The position numbers were made by a program, and so were the translations under genes. Under the pieces are notes generated by a model. It worked only from the letters and a program-made list of their open reading frames with translations, was not told where the DNA came from and did no database searches. A DNA stretch of 64,000 nt from Collimonas arenae (GTDB lineage Bacteria > Pseudomonadota > Gammaproteobacteria > Burkholderiales > Burkholderiaceae_D). The stretch is from assembly GCF_001584165.1 (NCBI RefSeq), contig NZ_CP013233.1, positions 4,100,620-4,164,619 on the forward strand, read 5' to 3'. Of the stretch, positions 10,543-20,788 are shown one piece after another (position 1 is the first letter of the stretch; each line of letters opens with the position of its first letter).

Positions 10543-12071
10543 AGTCCGACCTCGCCACGCGACAAGGCCAATTCACGTACGGCGTCAACAAACACCTGCG
10601 CCCGGTGCGCGTAATTGCGGAACATGTCAAAACTGGCGCAAGCAGGCGACAGCAACACGGCATCGCCAGGCTGGGCCAGTTCAGCGGCGCGGGTGACGGC
10701 TTGTTCCAAGGTATCGCAGGCGACAATCTCGATTCCGGCAGTTTCCAGACGGCTGGCGACGGCGGCACGGATTGCCGGCGCGTCGCGGCCGATCAGCAGC
10801 AGTGCGCGGCCGTAGGCTGCCAGCGGTTCCGCCAGCGGCGCAAAATCCTGCCCCTTGCCTTCGCCACCGGCGATCAGCAACAGGCGGCTGGCATTGCCGT
10901 CGCCATCCGAGCCGCGGCCAAGGCCGTTCAATGCCGCCACTGTAGCGCCGACATTGGTGCCCTTGCTGTCGTCGTAATATTCGACGCCGCCAATGGTGGT
11001 GACCAGTTCAACCCGATGCGGCTCGCCGTGATATTCGCGCAGGCCGTGCAACAGCGGCGCGAAAGGCAAGTCAATCGCCCGGCACAAAGCCAGCGCCGCC
11101 AAGGCATTCGCCGCATTGTGACGGCCACGGATGCGCAGCGCATCGGCCGGCATCAAACGCTTGAGCGTGACCGGCAGCAATGCCAGTTGTTCTTTCTTGC
11201 TACGCCGTTTCTCGACCCGTTCCTCTTCGTCTCCCGGCACCGCTACCGACAGCCACTGCATGCCGTTATCGCTGATCAGGCCGAAGCAATCGCCATCGAG
11301 CGGCTCATCGAAGCCGAAGCTGAGGCTGCTGCCGGTATTGAATTGCATCGTCAACGGATCGTCGCGATTCAGCACGCGAATCGTGTTGGCGCCGAAAATA
11401 CGCGCCTTGTCGGCGACGTAGGAATCCATATCGCCGTGCCAATCGAGGTGATCCTGGCTGATGTTCAGGATGGTTGCGGCATAAGCTTGCAGGCTGCAGG
11501 TTGCGTGCAGCTGGAAGCTCGACAGCTCCAGCACCCAGACCTGCGGCAGTGCATCTTTTTCCAGCGCACTGCGGAGTACATCCAGCGCAGCCGGGCTGAT
11601 ATTGCCTGCCACTTGCACGGTCAGGCCGGCGCGTTCGCACAGCAAGCCGGTCAGGCTGGTGACGGTGGTTTTGCCGTTAGTGCCGGTGATCGCGATCACT
11701 TTCGGCGCATAACCCTGGCTCTCGCGCAACGCCGCTAGTGCTTGCGCAAACACTTCGATCTCGCCCCATACCGGGATATTACGATCGGTCGCCGCCGACA
11801 AGATATCTTTCAATTCACCGGTTGGCGCCAAGCCAGGGCTGGTGACGGCAAAGTCGACGCCATCCAGCAGGCTGGCAGCAAACCCGCCGCCATCACCGGA
11901 TGCAACGAATTCCACAGCTGGGATTGCCTGCTGCAGCAGCGGCAGGCGTTCCGGTGCGCTGCGCGTATCGGCCACGCGCACGGTGGCGCCGCAATGTGCC
12001 AACCACAATGCGGATGCCAGGCCCGATTCGCCCAATCCTAATACCAGAACATGTTTACCCGTATAGTTCAT
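10539..12071 (-). CDS. murD: UDP-MurNAc-L-alanine--D-glutamate ligase
   Basis: MurD adds D-Glu to UDP-MurNAc-L-Ala in the cytoplasm. At 510 aa it is longer than E. coli MurD (438); part of the excess is the polar insert [20 protein letters not shown] around residues 279-298. Motifs: [14 protein letters not shown] at the N terminus, the Mur P-loop [14 protein letters not shown] near 128, the metal site [17 protein letters not shown] and the C-terminal [22 protein letters not shown]. It starts 12 bases after mraY and overlaps ftsW by four. Confidence 0.95.
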   Translation of the reverse strand: MNYTGKHVLVLGLGESGLASALWLAHCGATVRVADTRSAPERLPLLQQAIPAVEFVASGDGGGFAASLLDGVDFAVTSPGLAPTGELKDILSAATDRNIPVWGEIEVFAQALAALRESQGYAPKVIAITGTNGKTTVTSLTGLLCERAGLTVQVAGNISPAALDVLRSALEKDALPQVWVLELSSFQLHATCSLQAYAATILNISQDHLDWHGDMDSYVADKARIFGANTIRVLNRDDPLTMQFNTGSSLSFGFDEPLDGDCFGLISDNGMQWLSVAVPGDEEERVEKRRSKKEQLALLPVTLKRLMPADALRIRGRHNAANALAALALCRAIDLPFAPLLHGLREYHGEPHRVELVTTIGGVEYYDDSKGTNVGATVAALNGLGRGSDGDGNASRLLLIAGGEGKGQDFAPLAEPLAAYGRALLLIGRDAPAIRAAVASRLETAGIEIVACDTLEQAVTRAAELAQPGDAVLLSPACASFDMFRNYAHRAQVFVDAVRELALSRGEVGL

Positions 12072-12083
12072 TACCGCAGCTCA

Positions 12084-13252
12084 CTACCTTAACTTCAGAG
12101 TTGAAAGTCCAAACAACACCAGCATCATCGAGATGATCCAGAAACGCACCACAACCTGCGTTTCTTTCCAGCCTTTTTGTTCATAGTGATGGTGCAACGG
12201 CGCCATCAGCAATACGCGACGGCCGACGCCGAAACGCTTTTTCGTGTATTTGAAATACATTACTTGCAACATCACCGATAAGGTTTCAACCACGAAAATA
12301 CCGCCCATAATGAACAGCACGATTTCCTGGCGCACGATGACGGCAACAGTGCCCAATGCACCGCCCAATGCCAGCGCGCCGACGTCGCCCATGAATACCT
12401 GGGCCGGATAGGCGTTGTACCAAAGGAAGGCCAGCCCCGCGCCAGCCATCGCGCCGCAGAAGATCAGCAGTTCGCCAGCGCCGGGAATATGCGGGATCAA
12501 CAGGTATTTGGCGAAAGTCACGTTACCGGTCAGATAGGCGAACAATCCAAGCGCCGCCCCACCATGACGGTCGGCATGATCGCCAGGCCGTCCAGGCCAT
12601 CGGTCAGGTTCACCGCATTGCTGGTGCCGACGATGACGAAGTAGGTCAAGGCCATGAAACCCCAGACGCCAAGCGGATAGCTGACCGTCTTGAAGAACGG
12701 TACGATCAGGTCAGCCTTGGGCGGCAGATCCAGGCTGAATCCGGATTCAACCCAGGCCAGAAACAGATCCCAGACCTGTGTGTTATTAGGCGCCGATACC
12801 GAAAACGCCAGGTAAATCGCAGCAACCACGCCGATCACTGATTGCCAGAAATATTTTTCGCGCGAACGCATGCCGTTCGGATCCTTGTAGACCACCTTGC
12901 GATAGTCGTCGACCCAACCAATGGTGCCAAAACCCAGTGTCACGATCAGGACGATCCAGACAAAACGGTTGCTCAGGTCGCTCCACAGTAAAGTCGAAAT
13001 ACCGATCGCGATCAGGATCAGCACGCCGCCCATGGTCGGCGTGCCGGATTTGATCAGATGCGTTTGCGGGCCATCGGTGCGCACCGCTTGCCCGACCTTC
13101 AGGCGCGCCAGCATGCGGATCACGCCAGGTCCGGCGATCAGCCCGATCATCAACGCCGTCAACGTCGCAAACACCGCACGGAAGGTGATGAAGTTGAATA
13201 CGCGCAGGAAACTGAAGTCCTGCTGAAAATTTTGTGCCAGCCAAAGCAACAT
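12084..13252 (-). CDS. mraY: phospho-MurNAc-pentapeptide transferase, frameshifted
   Basis: MraY makes lipid I from UDP-MurNAc-pentapeptide and undecaprenyl phosphate. The gene is read in two frames: 13252 to about 12557 ([19 protein letters not shown] to [11 protein letters not shown]) and about 12556 to 12084 ([12 protein letters not shown] to LSTLKLR). Adding one base in the G run at 12557-12560 restores [20 protein letters not shown] and a 389-aa protein, the normal betaproteobacterial length. Catalytic aspartates are visible in WVDDYRK and [10 protein letters not shown], and [11 protein letters not shown] is intact. The gene is essential and single-copy in most bacteria, so a sequencing or assembly error is the likeliest explanation. 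Confidence 0.93.
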
Positions 13253-13253
13253 G

Positions 13254-14663
13254 TTAGTGAGTCCCCTCGGAAGTTGTACCGACCAGATGCTGAACTGCGC
13301 GCTCCATTTTCATGAAGCGCGATCCCTTGATCAGCACCGTGGTGTCTGGTGTCATGACGGCATCGAGCGCGGCTAGCAACGCTGCGATGTCGATAAAATG
13401 TTTTGCCTGCGGACCGAAGGCGGCACTAGCGTCCGCCGCCAGGTCGCCCAGCGTAAAGAATTGGGTAATGCCGCGCTGCTGCGCGTAGGCGCCGATTTCC
13501 TGATGGAATTTGCGACCTTCGTTGCCAACTTCGCCCATGTCCCCCAGCACCAGCAGCCGCGGCGCATTGGCCTGAGCGAGCACATCGATGGCCGCCCGCA
13601 CAGAATCCGGATTGGCGTTGTAGGTGTCATCGATGACCAGTGCGTCGCGGCAACCAGCGACAGTTGCCAGCTTACGCTGCAAACGACCGCTGACCGGAGC
13701 AAACGATTCCAGGCCACGCTTTATCGCCGCGATGTCAACGCCGATGGCCAGCGTGCAGGCAATCGCAGCAAGCGCATTGCGCACATTGTGCTCGCCAGCC
13801 GCCGCCAGTTGCACCACGAACTTCTGGACACCGGCGACCGTCATGGCGGTCACCGCCAGCTCGCTGCCAAAGCCATTGGCCGCAGCGGCATAACTACAGC
13901 TGACATCCGCATTCGCACTCAGTCCGAACGTGATACTGCCAGCCTTGTCGGCGGCATAGCTGCGCCACAAGTCTGTGTACGGATCGTCAGCCGGGTACAC
14001 AGCGATACCGCTTGCCGGCAGGCCGCGGATCACATTGCCGTTCTCCGCGGCAACCGCAGCCACGCTCGCCATGAACTCCTGATGTTCGCGCTGGGCATTA
14101 TTTACCAGCGCCACCGCCGGCTCTGCAATTGCCGTCAGCACTGCGATTTCACCGGGGTGGTTCATCCCCAGCTCAACCACCGCGGCCCGGTGGCCTGCAT
14201 CGAGCAGTAGCAGAGTTAACGGTAAGCCGATCTCATTATTGAAGTTGCCGCGCGTCGCCAGCGCTTTGTCAACGCCAAACGCTGCGACCAGGATCGCAGC
14301 AATCATTTCCTTGACGGTGGTCTTGCCGTTGCTGCCGGTGACGGCAATCAACGGCAGCGCGAATTGACGGCGCCAGCGATTGGCTATCGCACCCAAGGCG
14401 GCCCGAGTGTCCGGCACGACCAATGCCGGCACCGATAGCCCGGCCGGGGCACGCTCAACCAATACCGCGGCAGCACCTTTCACGATCACCTGATCGAGGA
14501 AATCGTGGGCGTCGAAACGCTCCCCACGCAATGCCACGAACAGATCGCCGGAGGTCACCGCACGGCTGTCCGTGGACAAACCACTGATCTTCAGCTGCGC
14601 ATCATCCCCGGCAACAGCGGCCAAGCCTAGCCAGGATTGCAATTGAGCCAATGACGTATTCAT
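13254..14663 (-). CDS. murF: UDP-MurNAc-tripeptide--D-Ala-D-Ala ligase
   Basis: MurF attaches the D-Ala-D-Ala dipeptide made by Ddl, completing the UDP-MurNAc-pentapeptide. The 469-aa protein has the N-terminal substrate domain ([22 protein letters not shown]), the Mur P-loop [14 protein letters not shown] near residue 107, [15 protein letters not shown] near 165 and the C-terminal [17 protein letters not shown] and LGDMGEVG. Its start overlaps the murE stop by four bases, and one base separates its stop from mraY. Confidence 0.96.
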   Translation of the reverse strand: MNTSLAQLQSWLGLAAVAGDDAQLKISGLSTDSRAVTSGDLFVALRGERFDAHDFLDQVIVKGAAAVLVERAPAGLSVPALVVPDTRAALGAIANRWRRQFALPLIAVTGSNGKTTVKEMIAAILVAAFGVDKALATRGNFNNEIGLPLTLLLLDAGHRAAVVELGMNHPGEIAVLTAIAEPAVALVNNAQREHQEFMASVAAVAAENGNVIRGLPASGIAVYPADDPYTDLWRSYAADKAGSITFGLSANADVSCSYAAAANGFGSELAVTAMTVAGVQKFVVQLAAAGEHNVRNALAAIACTLAIGVDIAAIKRGLESFAPVSGRLQRKLATVAGCRDALVIDDTYNANPDSVRAAIDVLAQANAPRLLVLGDMGEVGNEGRKFHQEIGAYAQQRGITQFFTLGDLAADASAAFGPQAKHFIDIAALLAALDAVMTPDTTVLIKGSRFMKMERAVQHLVGTTSEGTH

Positions 14664-16191
14664 GCGTGACCGCCTTTCATCGTGGCCCGTGCAGCGAGAG
14701 CAACTGCGGCGTGGTCTGCATCCAAAAACGGCAATTTCTTTCCTTTTATTTCCTGATAAGTTTCATGTCCTTTGCCGGCCAGCAGCACCACATCGGCCTT
14801 GGCCGCATGGCGTACCGCCCACAGGATTGCAGCGGCCCGGTCTTCCAGCGCCTGCGCGTTATGCGGCGCTTTCATTCCGGCCATGATCTGGGCGATGATG
14901 GCGCCCGGCTCTTCGCTGCGCGGATTGTCGCTGGTGACAATCACGTGATCCGCCAACTCAGCGACAGCGCCCATCTGCGGCCGCTTGCCGGGATCGCGAT
15001 CGCCGCCGCAGCCGAACACGCACCACAACTCGCCGCCGCGCTGCTGCGCGACCTGGCGCAAGGTAATCAGGGTTTTCTCCAAGGCATCGGGCGTATGTGC
15101 ATAATCGATAACAACCAGCGGCGCATCCTGGCCGCCGAATTGCTGCATTCGACCGGGTACTGCGACCAACAGTTCAATCGCCTTGAGCGCAGCGTCCCAT
15201 GCGACACCTTTGGCCAGCAGCACCCCCAGAATTCCCAATGCATTGCTGACATTGAACAAGCCCACCAACTGCGTTTTTACCTGGCCGGAACCGAACGGGG
15301 AATCAATGTGGAACGCCGTGCCGCTGGCATTGGTGCGGATCGCCGAGGCACGTAATACTGCTACGCCCGGCGCCTCTGCATCGCCCAAGGTATATCCGAT
15401 CAACGACATGGCGGCTTTTTTCTGCTGCAGATGCGTCACCAGACGCAAACCCATCGCGTCATCAAGATTTAGCACTGCCTGCTGCAATCCGGGCCAGTCG
15501 AACAGCATGCGCTTGGCAGCTTCGTAATGCTGTTCGTCGCCGTGGTAATCTAGATGATCGCGCGTGAAATTGGTAAATAGGGCGATATCGACATGCATGC
15601 CGCTCAGGCGCCCTTGGTCCAGGCCTATCGATGATGCTTCGATGGCCAGCGCACGAACGCCTTTGCCGCGCATGTCGGCCAGCGCCCGTTGCAGCAGGAC
15701 CGCATCGGGCGTGGTGTAACCGGTTTCCTCGAATTCGCCGCGCTGGCCCTGCGCGAAAATGCCGACGCCCAGCGTACCGATGACGCCGGTAGTTTGCCCC
15801 AGCTGCGACAACGCATGTCCCAGCCATTGGTGCAGGAAGTCTTGCCGTTGGTGCCGGTGACGGCAACAATCTGCATGTCCTTGTCAGGTTGTCCATAATG
15901 GCTGTTGGCAATCATGCCGGCCAGCTTCTTGAGGCCGGCCACCGCCAAGTGCGGTACGCTCCATGCGGCATCCCAGTTAAAATCCGTCGTCTCATACAGC
16001 ACCGCGGATGCGCCGTTTTTCAAGGCTTGCCCAATGTACGCGCGACCATCGGCGGCATCGCCCGGGTACGCAAAGAACACGTCGCCGGGCTTGACCCGGC
16101 GCGAATCGGACACCAGCTCCGCACCAGCCTGGATGACCCCGGCCAGCCATTGCCGCACGTCCTGCAATTGCGATGTTTTGCGCGTCATCAC
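14660..16191 (-). CDS. murE: UDP-MurNAc-tripeptide synthetase, frameshifted
   Basis: MurE adds the third stem residue, normally meso-diaminopimelate in Gram-negative bacteria. Two frames make up the gene: 16191 to about 15830 (MMTRKTSQLQDVRQW to VTGTNGKTSCT) and about 15828 to 14660 (WLGHALSQLGQTTGVIGTLGVG to the end). One missing base (G on the plus strand) at about 15829-15830 breaks the frame; restoring it gives NGKTSCTQWLGHALSQLG and a 510-aa protein of normal length. DNPRSEEPGAI near the C terminus is the DNPR motif for meso-DAP specificity. Four-base overlaps join it to ftsI and murF. A sequence error is likelier than loss of an essential gene. Confidence 0.93.
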
Positions 16192-17969
16192 AAGCCCTCC
16201 TGCGGGCCATCCGCGGGAATGATGATGTCCGTGACATTGGTGTCAGGCGGCACATTCAAGGCCCGTAGCGCATTCGCGGCAACTGTCGCAAACACCGGCG
16301 CGGCGACGTCACCGCCGAAATGGGAACCGACTGTCGGTTCATCCACCATGACGGCAATAATCAGGCGCGGATCGGAGGCCGGCGCAAAGCCGACAAAATC
16401 GGCAATGTATTTCCTGACGTATTTACCGCCCTCAATCTTGTAAGCAGTACCTGTTTTTCCGCCGACCCGGTAACCGGGCACCTGTGCTTTCGGTGCGGTG
16501 CCGCCTGGCGCCGTCACCCGCTCCAGCATGGCCCGCATGGTCAACGCCGTCTTTTCAGAAACCACGCGCTGGCCGACCGGCGGTTCAGTGACTTTCTGGA
16601 ACGACAGCGGGATCAGGTCGCCATTACGTGCAAAAATCGTATAGGCGTGCGCCATCTGGATCAGGGACACGGAAATGCCATGGCCGTAGCTCATGGTCGC
16701 CTGTTCGATCGGACGCCAGGATTTGGCCGGACGCACGCGCCCCGCCACTGCACCCGGGAAGCCGAATTTCGGCTGCTGACCGAGGCCGACGGTAGTAAAC
16801 ATCTCCCACATTTCCTCGGCAGGCATCTTCAATGCAATCTGCGCAGTACCGAGATTGGATGATTTCTGGATGATCTGCGCCACACTCATGGTCAGCAAAC
16901 CGTGCGGATGCGAATCGCCAATGGTGGCGGTGCCGATGGTCATCTTGTCCGGTACCTGGAAGGTCGTGGTGGCCTGCACCCGGTTAGTATCCAGCGCCAA
17001 CGCAATGGTGAACGGCTTCAAGGTCGAACCCGGCTCGAAGGTGTCGGTCATCACGCGGTTGCGCAATTGCGCACCGGTCAGCACCGAGCGGTCGTTAGGG
17101 TTGTAGCTGGGCAGGTTAGCCAGCGCCAGCACTTCGCCGCTTTTCGCATCGACCACGACAATGCCGCCCGCCTTGGCCTTGAACTTCTCCACCGCCTCCT
17201 TGAGCTGGGTGAAGGCAATGTACTGGATCTTGCTGTCGATCGACAGCACCAGATCCTTGCCGTCATGCGGCTCCTTGACCGCCTCGATATCCTCGACGAT
17301 ACGACCGAGCCGATCCTTGATGACGCGCCGGCTGCCGGTAGTGCCGGCCAATGTCTTTTGCTGCGACAGCTCCATGCCATCCTGGCCAGCGTCTTCCACA
17401 TTGGTAAAGCCGACGACGTGCGCCATCACCTCGCCTTCGGGATAGAAACGCTTGTATTCCTTGCGGGTTTCAATGCCGTCGATGCCGAGCTTGACGATCT
17501 TGTCGGAAGTCTCTTGCTCGACCTGGCGCTTGAGGTAAACGAAATTGCGATCGGAATCGAGCTTCTTGTTGAGCTCGGCGTCGCTCATGTCAAGCAGTTT
17601 GGCCAGGGCTTGCAGCTTTTCCTTCGGCGCATCCTTGAGGTCGTCAGGGATCGCCCAGATCGCCTTGACCGGCACCGATGAAGCCAGCACTTGGCCGTTG
17701 CGATCGAGGATCTTGCCGCGTGTGGCCGGCAGTTCCAGCGTGCGCGCATAGCGTGAAGCACCCTGCTTCTGCAGGAAATCGGTGGACATGCCTTGCAGCC
17801 ACAACGCCCGCGCGATCAGGGCCAGGAATGCGGCGAACAGGGCAAACAGCACGACGCGCGAGCGCCATACCGGCAACTTGACTTTCAGCACTGGGCTGGA
17901 CGAAAAAGGTACGCCTTTGCCGGCTGCGACGCGCGCGGTATGAGAGGTGCGCGGAGGATTTCGCGTCAT
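16188..17969 (-). CDS. ftsI: septal peptidoglycan transpeptidase FtsI (PBP3)
   Basis: FtsI is the class B penicillin-binding protein that crosslinks septal peptidoglycan with FtsW. The start at 17969 ([14 protein letters not shown]) overlaps the ftsL stop by four bases and gives 593 aa. The frame continues to 18098, but that part overlaps ftsL. After a basic cytoplasmic tail comes one membrane segment (VVLFALFAAFLALIARALWLQG, about 41-62), then the dimerisation domain with RGKILDRNGQVLA. The transpeptidase motifs follow: SxxK as STLKPF (serine near residue 305), SSN near 362 and KTG in VGGKTGTAYKI near 502. Confidence 0.96.
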   Translation of the reverse strand: MTRNPPRTSHTARVAAGKGVPFSSSPVLKVKLPVWRSRVVLFALFAAFLALIARALWLQGMSTDFLQKQGASRYARTLELPATRGKILDRNGQVLASSVPVKAIWAIPDDLKDAPKEKLQALAKLLDMSDAELNKKLDSDRNFVYLKRQVEQETSDKIVKLGIDGIETRKEYKRFYPEGEVMAHVVGFTNVEDAGQDGMELSQQKTLAGTTGSRRVIKDRLGRIVEDIEAVKEPHDGKDLVLSIDSKIQYIAFTQLKEAVEKFKAKAGGIVVVDAKSGEVLALANLPSYNPNDRSVLTGAQLRNRVMTDTFEPGSTLKPFTIALALDTNRVQATTTFQVPDKMTIGTATIGDSHPHGLLTMSVAQIIQKSSNLGTAQIALKMPAEEMWEMFTTVGLGQQPKFGFPGAVAGRVRPAKSWRPIEQATMSYGHGISVSLIQMAHAYTIFARNGDLIPLSFQKVTEPPVGQRVVSEKTALTMRAMLERVTAPGGTAPKAQVPGYRVGGKTGTAYKIEGGKYVRKYIADFVGFAPASDPRLIIAVMVDEPTVGSHFGGDVAAPVFATVAANALRALNVPPDTNVTDIIIPADGPQEGL

Positions 17970-18238
17970 TTCTCCCCCACCGTCAGGTATTGGGTACGGG
18001 CCGGCGTCAACGGCACCATGTTCAGGTCGCGGGTTGCGCTGGCTTCGATCCTGGCGTTCTTGCCAAGGGTCGATTGATCGAGTTGCAACTGCGCCCACTC
18101 GATATCCAACTGGCGCGACTGGCTGGCCGAACGCTCAAGTTCAATGAACAGCTGGCGCGCCTGGTACTGCGCGTTGACAAGCGCCAGCGCGCATAGCACC
18201 AAGGCCAGCGCCAGGACAAAATTGAGACGCCCGCTCAC
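17966..18238 (-). CDS. ftsL: cell division protein FtsL
   Basis: FtsL is a small bitopic protein that joins FtsQ and FtsB and activates FtsWI. The 90-aa protein has one N-terminal membrane segment ([19 protein letters not shown], about residues 5-23) and a periplasmic coiled coil ([24 protein letters not shown]). Length, topology and position between rsmH and ftsI identify it, since FtsL sequences diverge strongly. It overlaps both neighbours by four bases. Confidence 0.92.
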   Translation of the reverse strand: MSGRLNFVLALALVLCALALVNAQYQARQLFIELERSASQSRQLDIEWAQLQLDQSTLGKNARIEASATRDLNMVPLTPARTQYLTVGEK

Positions 18239-19209
18239 GTACGGGCTCCGTTAGATGCAATGCCGGCCAGGCGCTCGCCGACGCGCATGATGGCTGAGCG
18301 CGCGCGCGGATTTTCCGCAACCTCGGCGTCGGAAGGCTTGATCCGCGCCAGCAGTTTCATTTCCGGCTGAGGCAGGTCGACAGCACGAATCGGCAGGCGA
18401 CGGTCGGGCTGCGGCAGCCTGGCTTTGGAAGCCATGAACTGCTTGACGATCCGGTCTTCCAGCGAATGAAAGCTGATCACGACTAATCTCCCTTGCTGGG
18501 CCATCTGCCGAAATGCCTGGTCCAGTACTACCTCGAGTTCTTCAAGCTCTTGATTGATGAAAATCCGTATAGCCTGAAAGGTGCGAGTGGCCGGGTCTTT
18601 GCCTTTCTCGCGGGTCTTGACGGCGCCTGCCACGATCTGGGCAAGCTGTCGGGTCCCAGTGATGGGCCGGACTGCCCGGCCAGCAACAATCGCCTTTGCA
18701 ATCTGAACAGCAAACCGTTCTTCCCCATAATCACGTACCACCTTTCCGATTGTTTGTTCATCCGCGATTGCCAGCCATTCCGCTGCCGACATGCCGCGCG
18801 TCGTATCCATGCGCATGTCGAGCGGACCATCAGCCCGAAAACTGAAGCCACGGCTGGCATCGTCCACCTGCGGCGATGAAATCCCCAGATCCAGCAGGAC
18901 GCCATCCACCTTTTCAATTCCTTTTTGCTGCAGCGCCTGCGCCATCGTGGCAAAGCTGTCGTGCACGATCTCGAAGCGCGGATCGGCAATCCCGGCCGCA
19001 GTGGCGATCGCTTGCGGATCCTTGTCGAAGGCGATCAGGCGGCCGCGCGGCCCGAGGCTTTCGAGGATCTTGCGGCTATGCCCGCCACGCCCGAAGGTGC
19101 CGTCGACATAAATACCGTCCGCCCGCACGCCTTCGATTGCCAACGCACTGACAGCCTCGTCCAATAACACGGTGCGGTGCTGGAATTCGGGCACCACTTG
19201 TTCACTCAT
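18235..19209 (-). CDS. rsmH: 16S rRNA (cytosine1402-N4)-methyltransferase
   Basis: RsmH (MraW) methylates N4 of C1402 in the decoding centre of 16S rRNA using S-adenosylmethionine. The 324-aa protein has the SAM-binding motif [16 protein letters not shown] near residues 35-50, [20 protein letters not shown] near 106-125 and the C-terminal [15 protein letters not shown] near 245. The start at 19209 ([20 protein letters not shown]) lies 10 bases after mraZ, and the stop overlaps ftsL. Confidence 0.97.
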   Translation of the reverse strand: MSEQVVPEFQHRTVLLDEAVSALAIEGVRADGIYVDGTFGRGGHSRKILESLGPRGRLIAFDKDPQAIATAAGIADPRFEIVHDSFATMAQALQQKGIEKVDGVLLDLGISSPQVDDASRGFSFRADGPLDMRMDTTRGMSAAEWLAIADEQTIGKVVRDYGEERFAVQIAKAIVAGRAVRPITGTRQLAQIVAGAVKTREKGKDPATRTFQAIRIFINQELEELEVVLDQAFRQMAQQGRLVVISFHSLEDRIVKQFMASKARLPQPDRRLPIRAVDLPQPEMKLLARIKPSDAEVAENPRARSAIMRVGERLAGIASNGART

Positions 19210-19219
19210 GGCAGGTCCG

Positions 19220-19648
19220 TCAGAACGAAAAATTACTTAACACTTCGGGCATGCCAGCCGCAACTGCTTGCGACTCGCTCTCGGCCAGCTTGGCCGCGTC
19301 CCAAATCTCGAAATGGCTTCCCATGCCCAGCAACATAACTTCACGTGTCAAACCGACCGCGGAGCGCAATTCCGGCGCGACCAGGATTCGTCCAGCGGAA
19401 TCGAGTTCAACGTCAGAGGCATTACCCAAGAAAATACGTTGCCAGGCGCGCGCCGACATCGGCCACGCCGCGATTTGCTCGCGATGGCTTTCCCAGGTCG
19501 GGCGCGGGAACAACAACAAGCAGCCGTGCGGGTGCTTGGTGAGAGTCAAACGACCTTCACACTGAACAGTGAGCGCGTCACGATGCTTGGATGGCACCGC
19601 CATCCGTCCTTTCGCATCGAGATTTAATGCCGACGCCCCCTGAAACAC
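19220..19648 (-). CDS. mraZ: MraZ, transcriptional regulator of the dcw cluster
   Basis: MraZ is an AbrB-fold, ring-forming DNA-binding protein that represses its own operon in E. coli. The 142-aa protein starts at a GTG ([24 protein letters not shown]) with AAGGAG 10 bases upstream. Both MraZ repeats are visible: [17 protein letters not shown] near residue 10 and [19 protein letters not shown] near 82, each with the D(A/S)xGR motif. It is the first gene of the cluster. A probable promoter and a 10-bp-periodic operator lie 63-126 bases upstream. Confidence 0.96.
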   Translation of the reverse strand: MFQGASALNLDAKGRMAVPSKHRDALTVQCEGRLTLTKHPHGCLLLFPRPTWESHREQIAAWPMSARAWQRIFLGNASDVELDSAGRILVAPELRSAVGLTREVMLLGMGSHFEIWDAAKLAESESQAVAAGMPEVLSNFSF

Positions 19649-19710
19649 CGCACACGCTCCTTTTTTGAATTGCTAAATTCCGGAAAAGTCTTCTTTGCGA
19701 ATCGCAAAAT

Positions 19711-19750
19711 ACCCCACAAAAAAACACTTTTCCACACTTTCACCCACTTT
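19711..19750 (-). promoter_or_regulatory. probable MraZ operator (10-bp-periodic repeats)
   Basis: On the minus strand four 10-base units run in register: AGTGGGTGAA, AGTGTGGAAA, AGTGTTTTTT, TGTGGGGTAT (the first starts at 19748). MraZ is known to bind tandem TGGGN boxes separated by 5 bases upstream of mraZ. Here units 1 and 4 are good matches, 2 partial and 3 poor. The array begins within the -10 hexamer of the predicted promoter, which suits repression. Confidence 0.6.
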
Positions 19751-19774
19751 AGAGGATGCACTATTCTAGGTCAA
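19746..19774 (-). promoter_or_regulatory. predicted sigma-70 promoter of mraZ/dcw
   Basis: The minus strand has TTGACC (-35, 19769-19774), a 17-base spacer and TAAAGT (-10, 19746-19751), matching consensus at 5 and 4 of 6 positions. The start would fall near 19739, leaving about 90 bases of leader before the mraZ GTG. Confidence 0.6.
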
Positions 19775-20132
19775 GCCATTTACGGCGGCCTCATCCAAAA
19801 TATTCGAGTAAAGTCAATGACTTAGCGCGACTATTTAAAGATGCACCAATAAGCCCCTTACATTGAATTATCAAATAAATGAAGGACTTACCAGATGATG
19901 TAAAAGTCAGCTCTTAGATATATACATGTATCTGTTCCGGCAACCGCGAAACAATGATTCACAATTGGAAGGGGACATCGGAGGCTCAAAATGCGACAGA
20001 TCGTGGATAAAGAAGGAAGTTGACAGGCTGTTGGTGCGGGATGAACGGCGCGGAAGCGTGGACGACAAGAACACTCACTGAACAGCAGAAAACATACAAA
20101 CACAATATATACCAGTCGGCAGTGCTACAGAT
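19775..20132 (-). other. AT-rich intergenic stretch, no gene seen
   Basis: This 358-base gap lies upstream of mraZ and downstream of ruvC, both on the minus strand. It has no open frame resembling a protein, no tRNA-like fold and no terminator I could support. Composition is AT-rich between about 19790 and 19930. It probably holds only upstream sequence for the mraZ promoter. Confidence 0.5.
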
Positions 20133-20675
20133 TTATCCGATCAAGCGTCCTCCGCGTACTCGCAAACCTTTTTTTGCCAAACCGGGCGCCAACGCGCCCA
20201 AGTGCGCCAACGCATCGCCGCTGTGCGCATGGCAAATCGCCACGGCCAACGCATCCGCAGCATCGGTTCCGGGCAGGCCGGGCAATAACAGCAAGCGCTG
20301 CACCATATCCTGGACCTGCTGCTTTTGCGCCTTGCCGTGTCCGGCCACCGCTTGCTTGATCTGCAAGGCCGTGTATTCCGCCACCGGCAAGTCAGCGCTT
20401 ACCAGCGCGCAAATCGCTGCACCGCGCGCCTGCCCGAGAAGGAGTGTCGATTGCGGATTGACGTTGACGAAGACTTTTTCGATTGCCGAGCAGTCCGGCG
20501 TGTAAGTACGGATGACTTCCGAAACGCTCGCCAATATGACCTTCAGGCGCTGCGGCAAATCGGCATCCGGGGTCTTGATCGTGCCCGACGCGATATAGCT
20601 GAGTTTATGGCCCTGCTTGTCTATGATGCCAAAGCCGGTGGTCCGCAGTCCGGGATCGATGCCGAGGATTTTCAT
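20133..20675 (-). CDS. ruvC: Holliday junction endonuclease RuvC
   Basis: RuvC resolves Holliday junctions with RuvAB during recombination repair. The 180-aa protein is of usual length. The RNase H-fold acidic residues are visible in [16 protein letters not shown] (D7), [13 protein letters not shown] (E near 67) and [14 protein letters not shown] (paired D near 139-142). It is downstream of purH but separated from it by two hairpins, the first with a T-run. Confidence 0.97.
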   Translation of the reverse strand: MKILGIDPGLRTTGFGIIDKQGHKLSYIASGTIKTPDADLPQRLKVILASVSEVIRTYTPDCSAIEKVFVNVNPQSTLLLGQARGAAICALVSADLPVAEYTALQIKQAVAGHGKAQKQQVQDMVQRLLLLPGLPGTDAADALAVAICHAHSGDALAHLGALAPGLAKKGLRVRGGRLIG

Positions 20676-20687
20676 ATATTACTTACG

Positions 20688-20724
20688 CAAAAACCCTGCA
20701 GGGCGGACAAATCGTGTCCGCCCT
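20688..20724 (-). terminator. terminator between purH and ruvC
   Basis: A perfect 10-bp stem (AGGGCGGACA 20700-20709, TGTCCGCCCT 20715-20724) has a 5-base loop. On the minus strand it is followed six bases later by TTTTT. A second stem (CATCGGC/GCCGATG, 20728-20750) lies just before it in the transcript. The gap to the T-run makes efficiency uncertain. Confidence 0.55.
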
Positions 20725-20788
20725 GTCCATCGGCGCATGACCTGCCGATGATCGAGTCCGACATCAAGAACCAAGGGCTGATCCGCTC

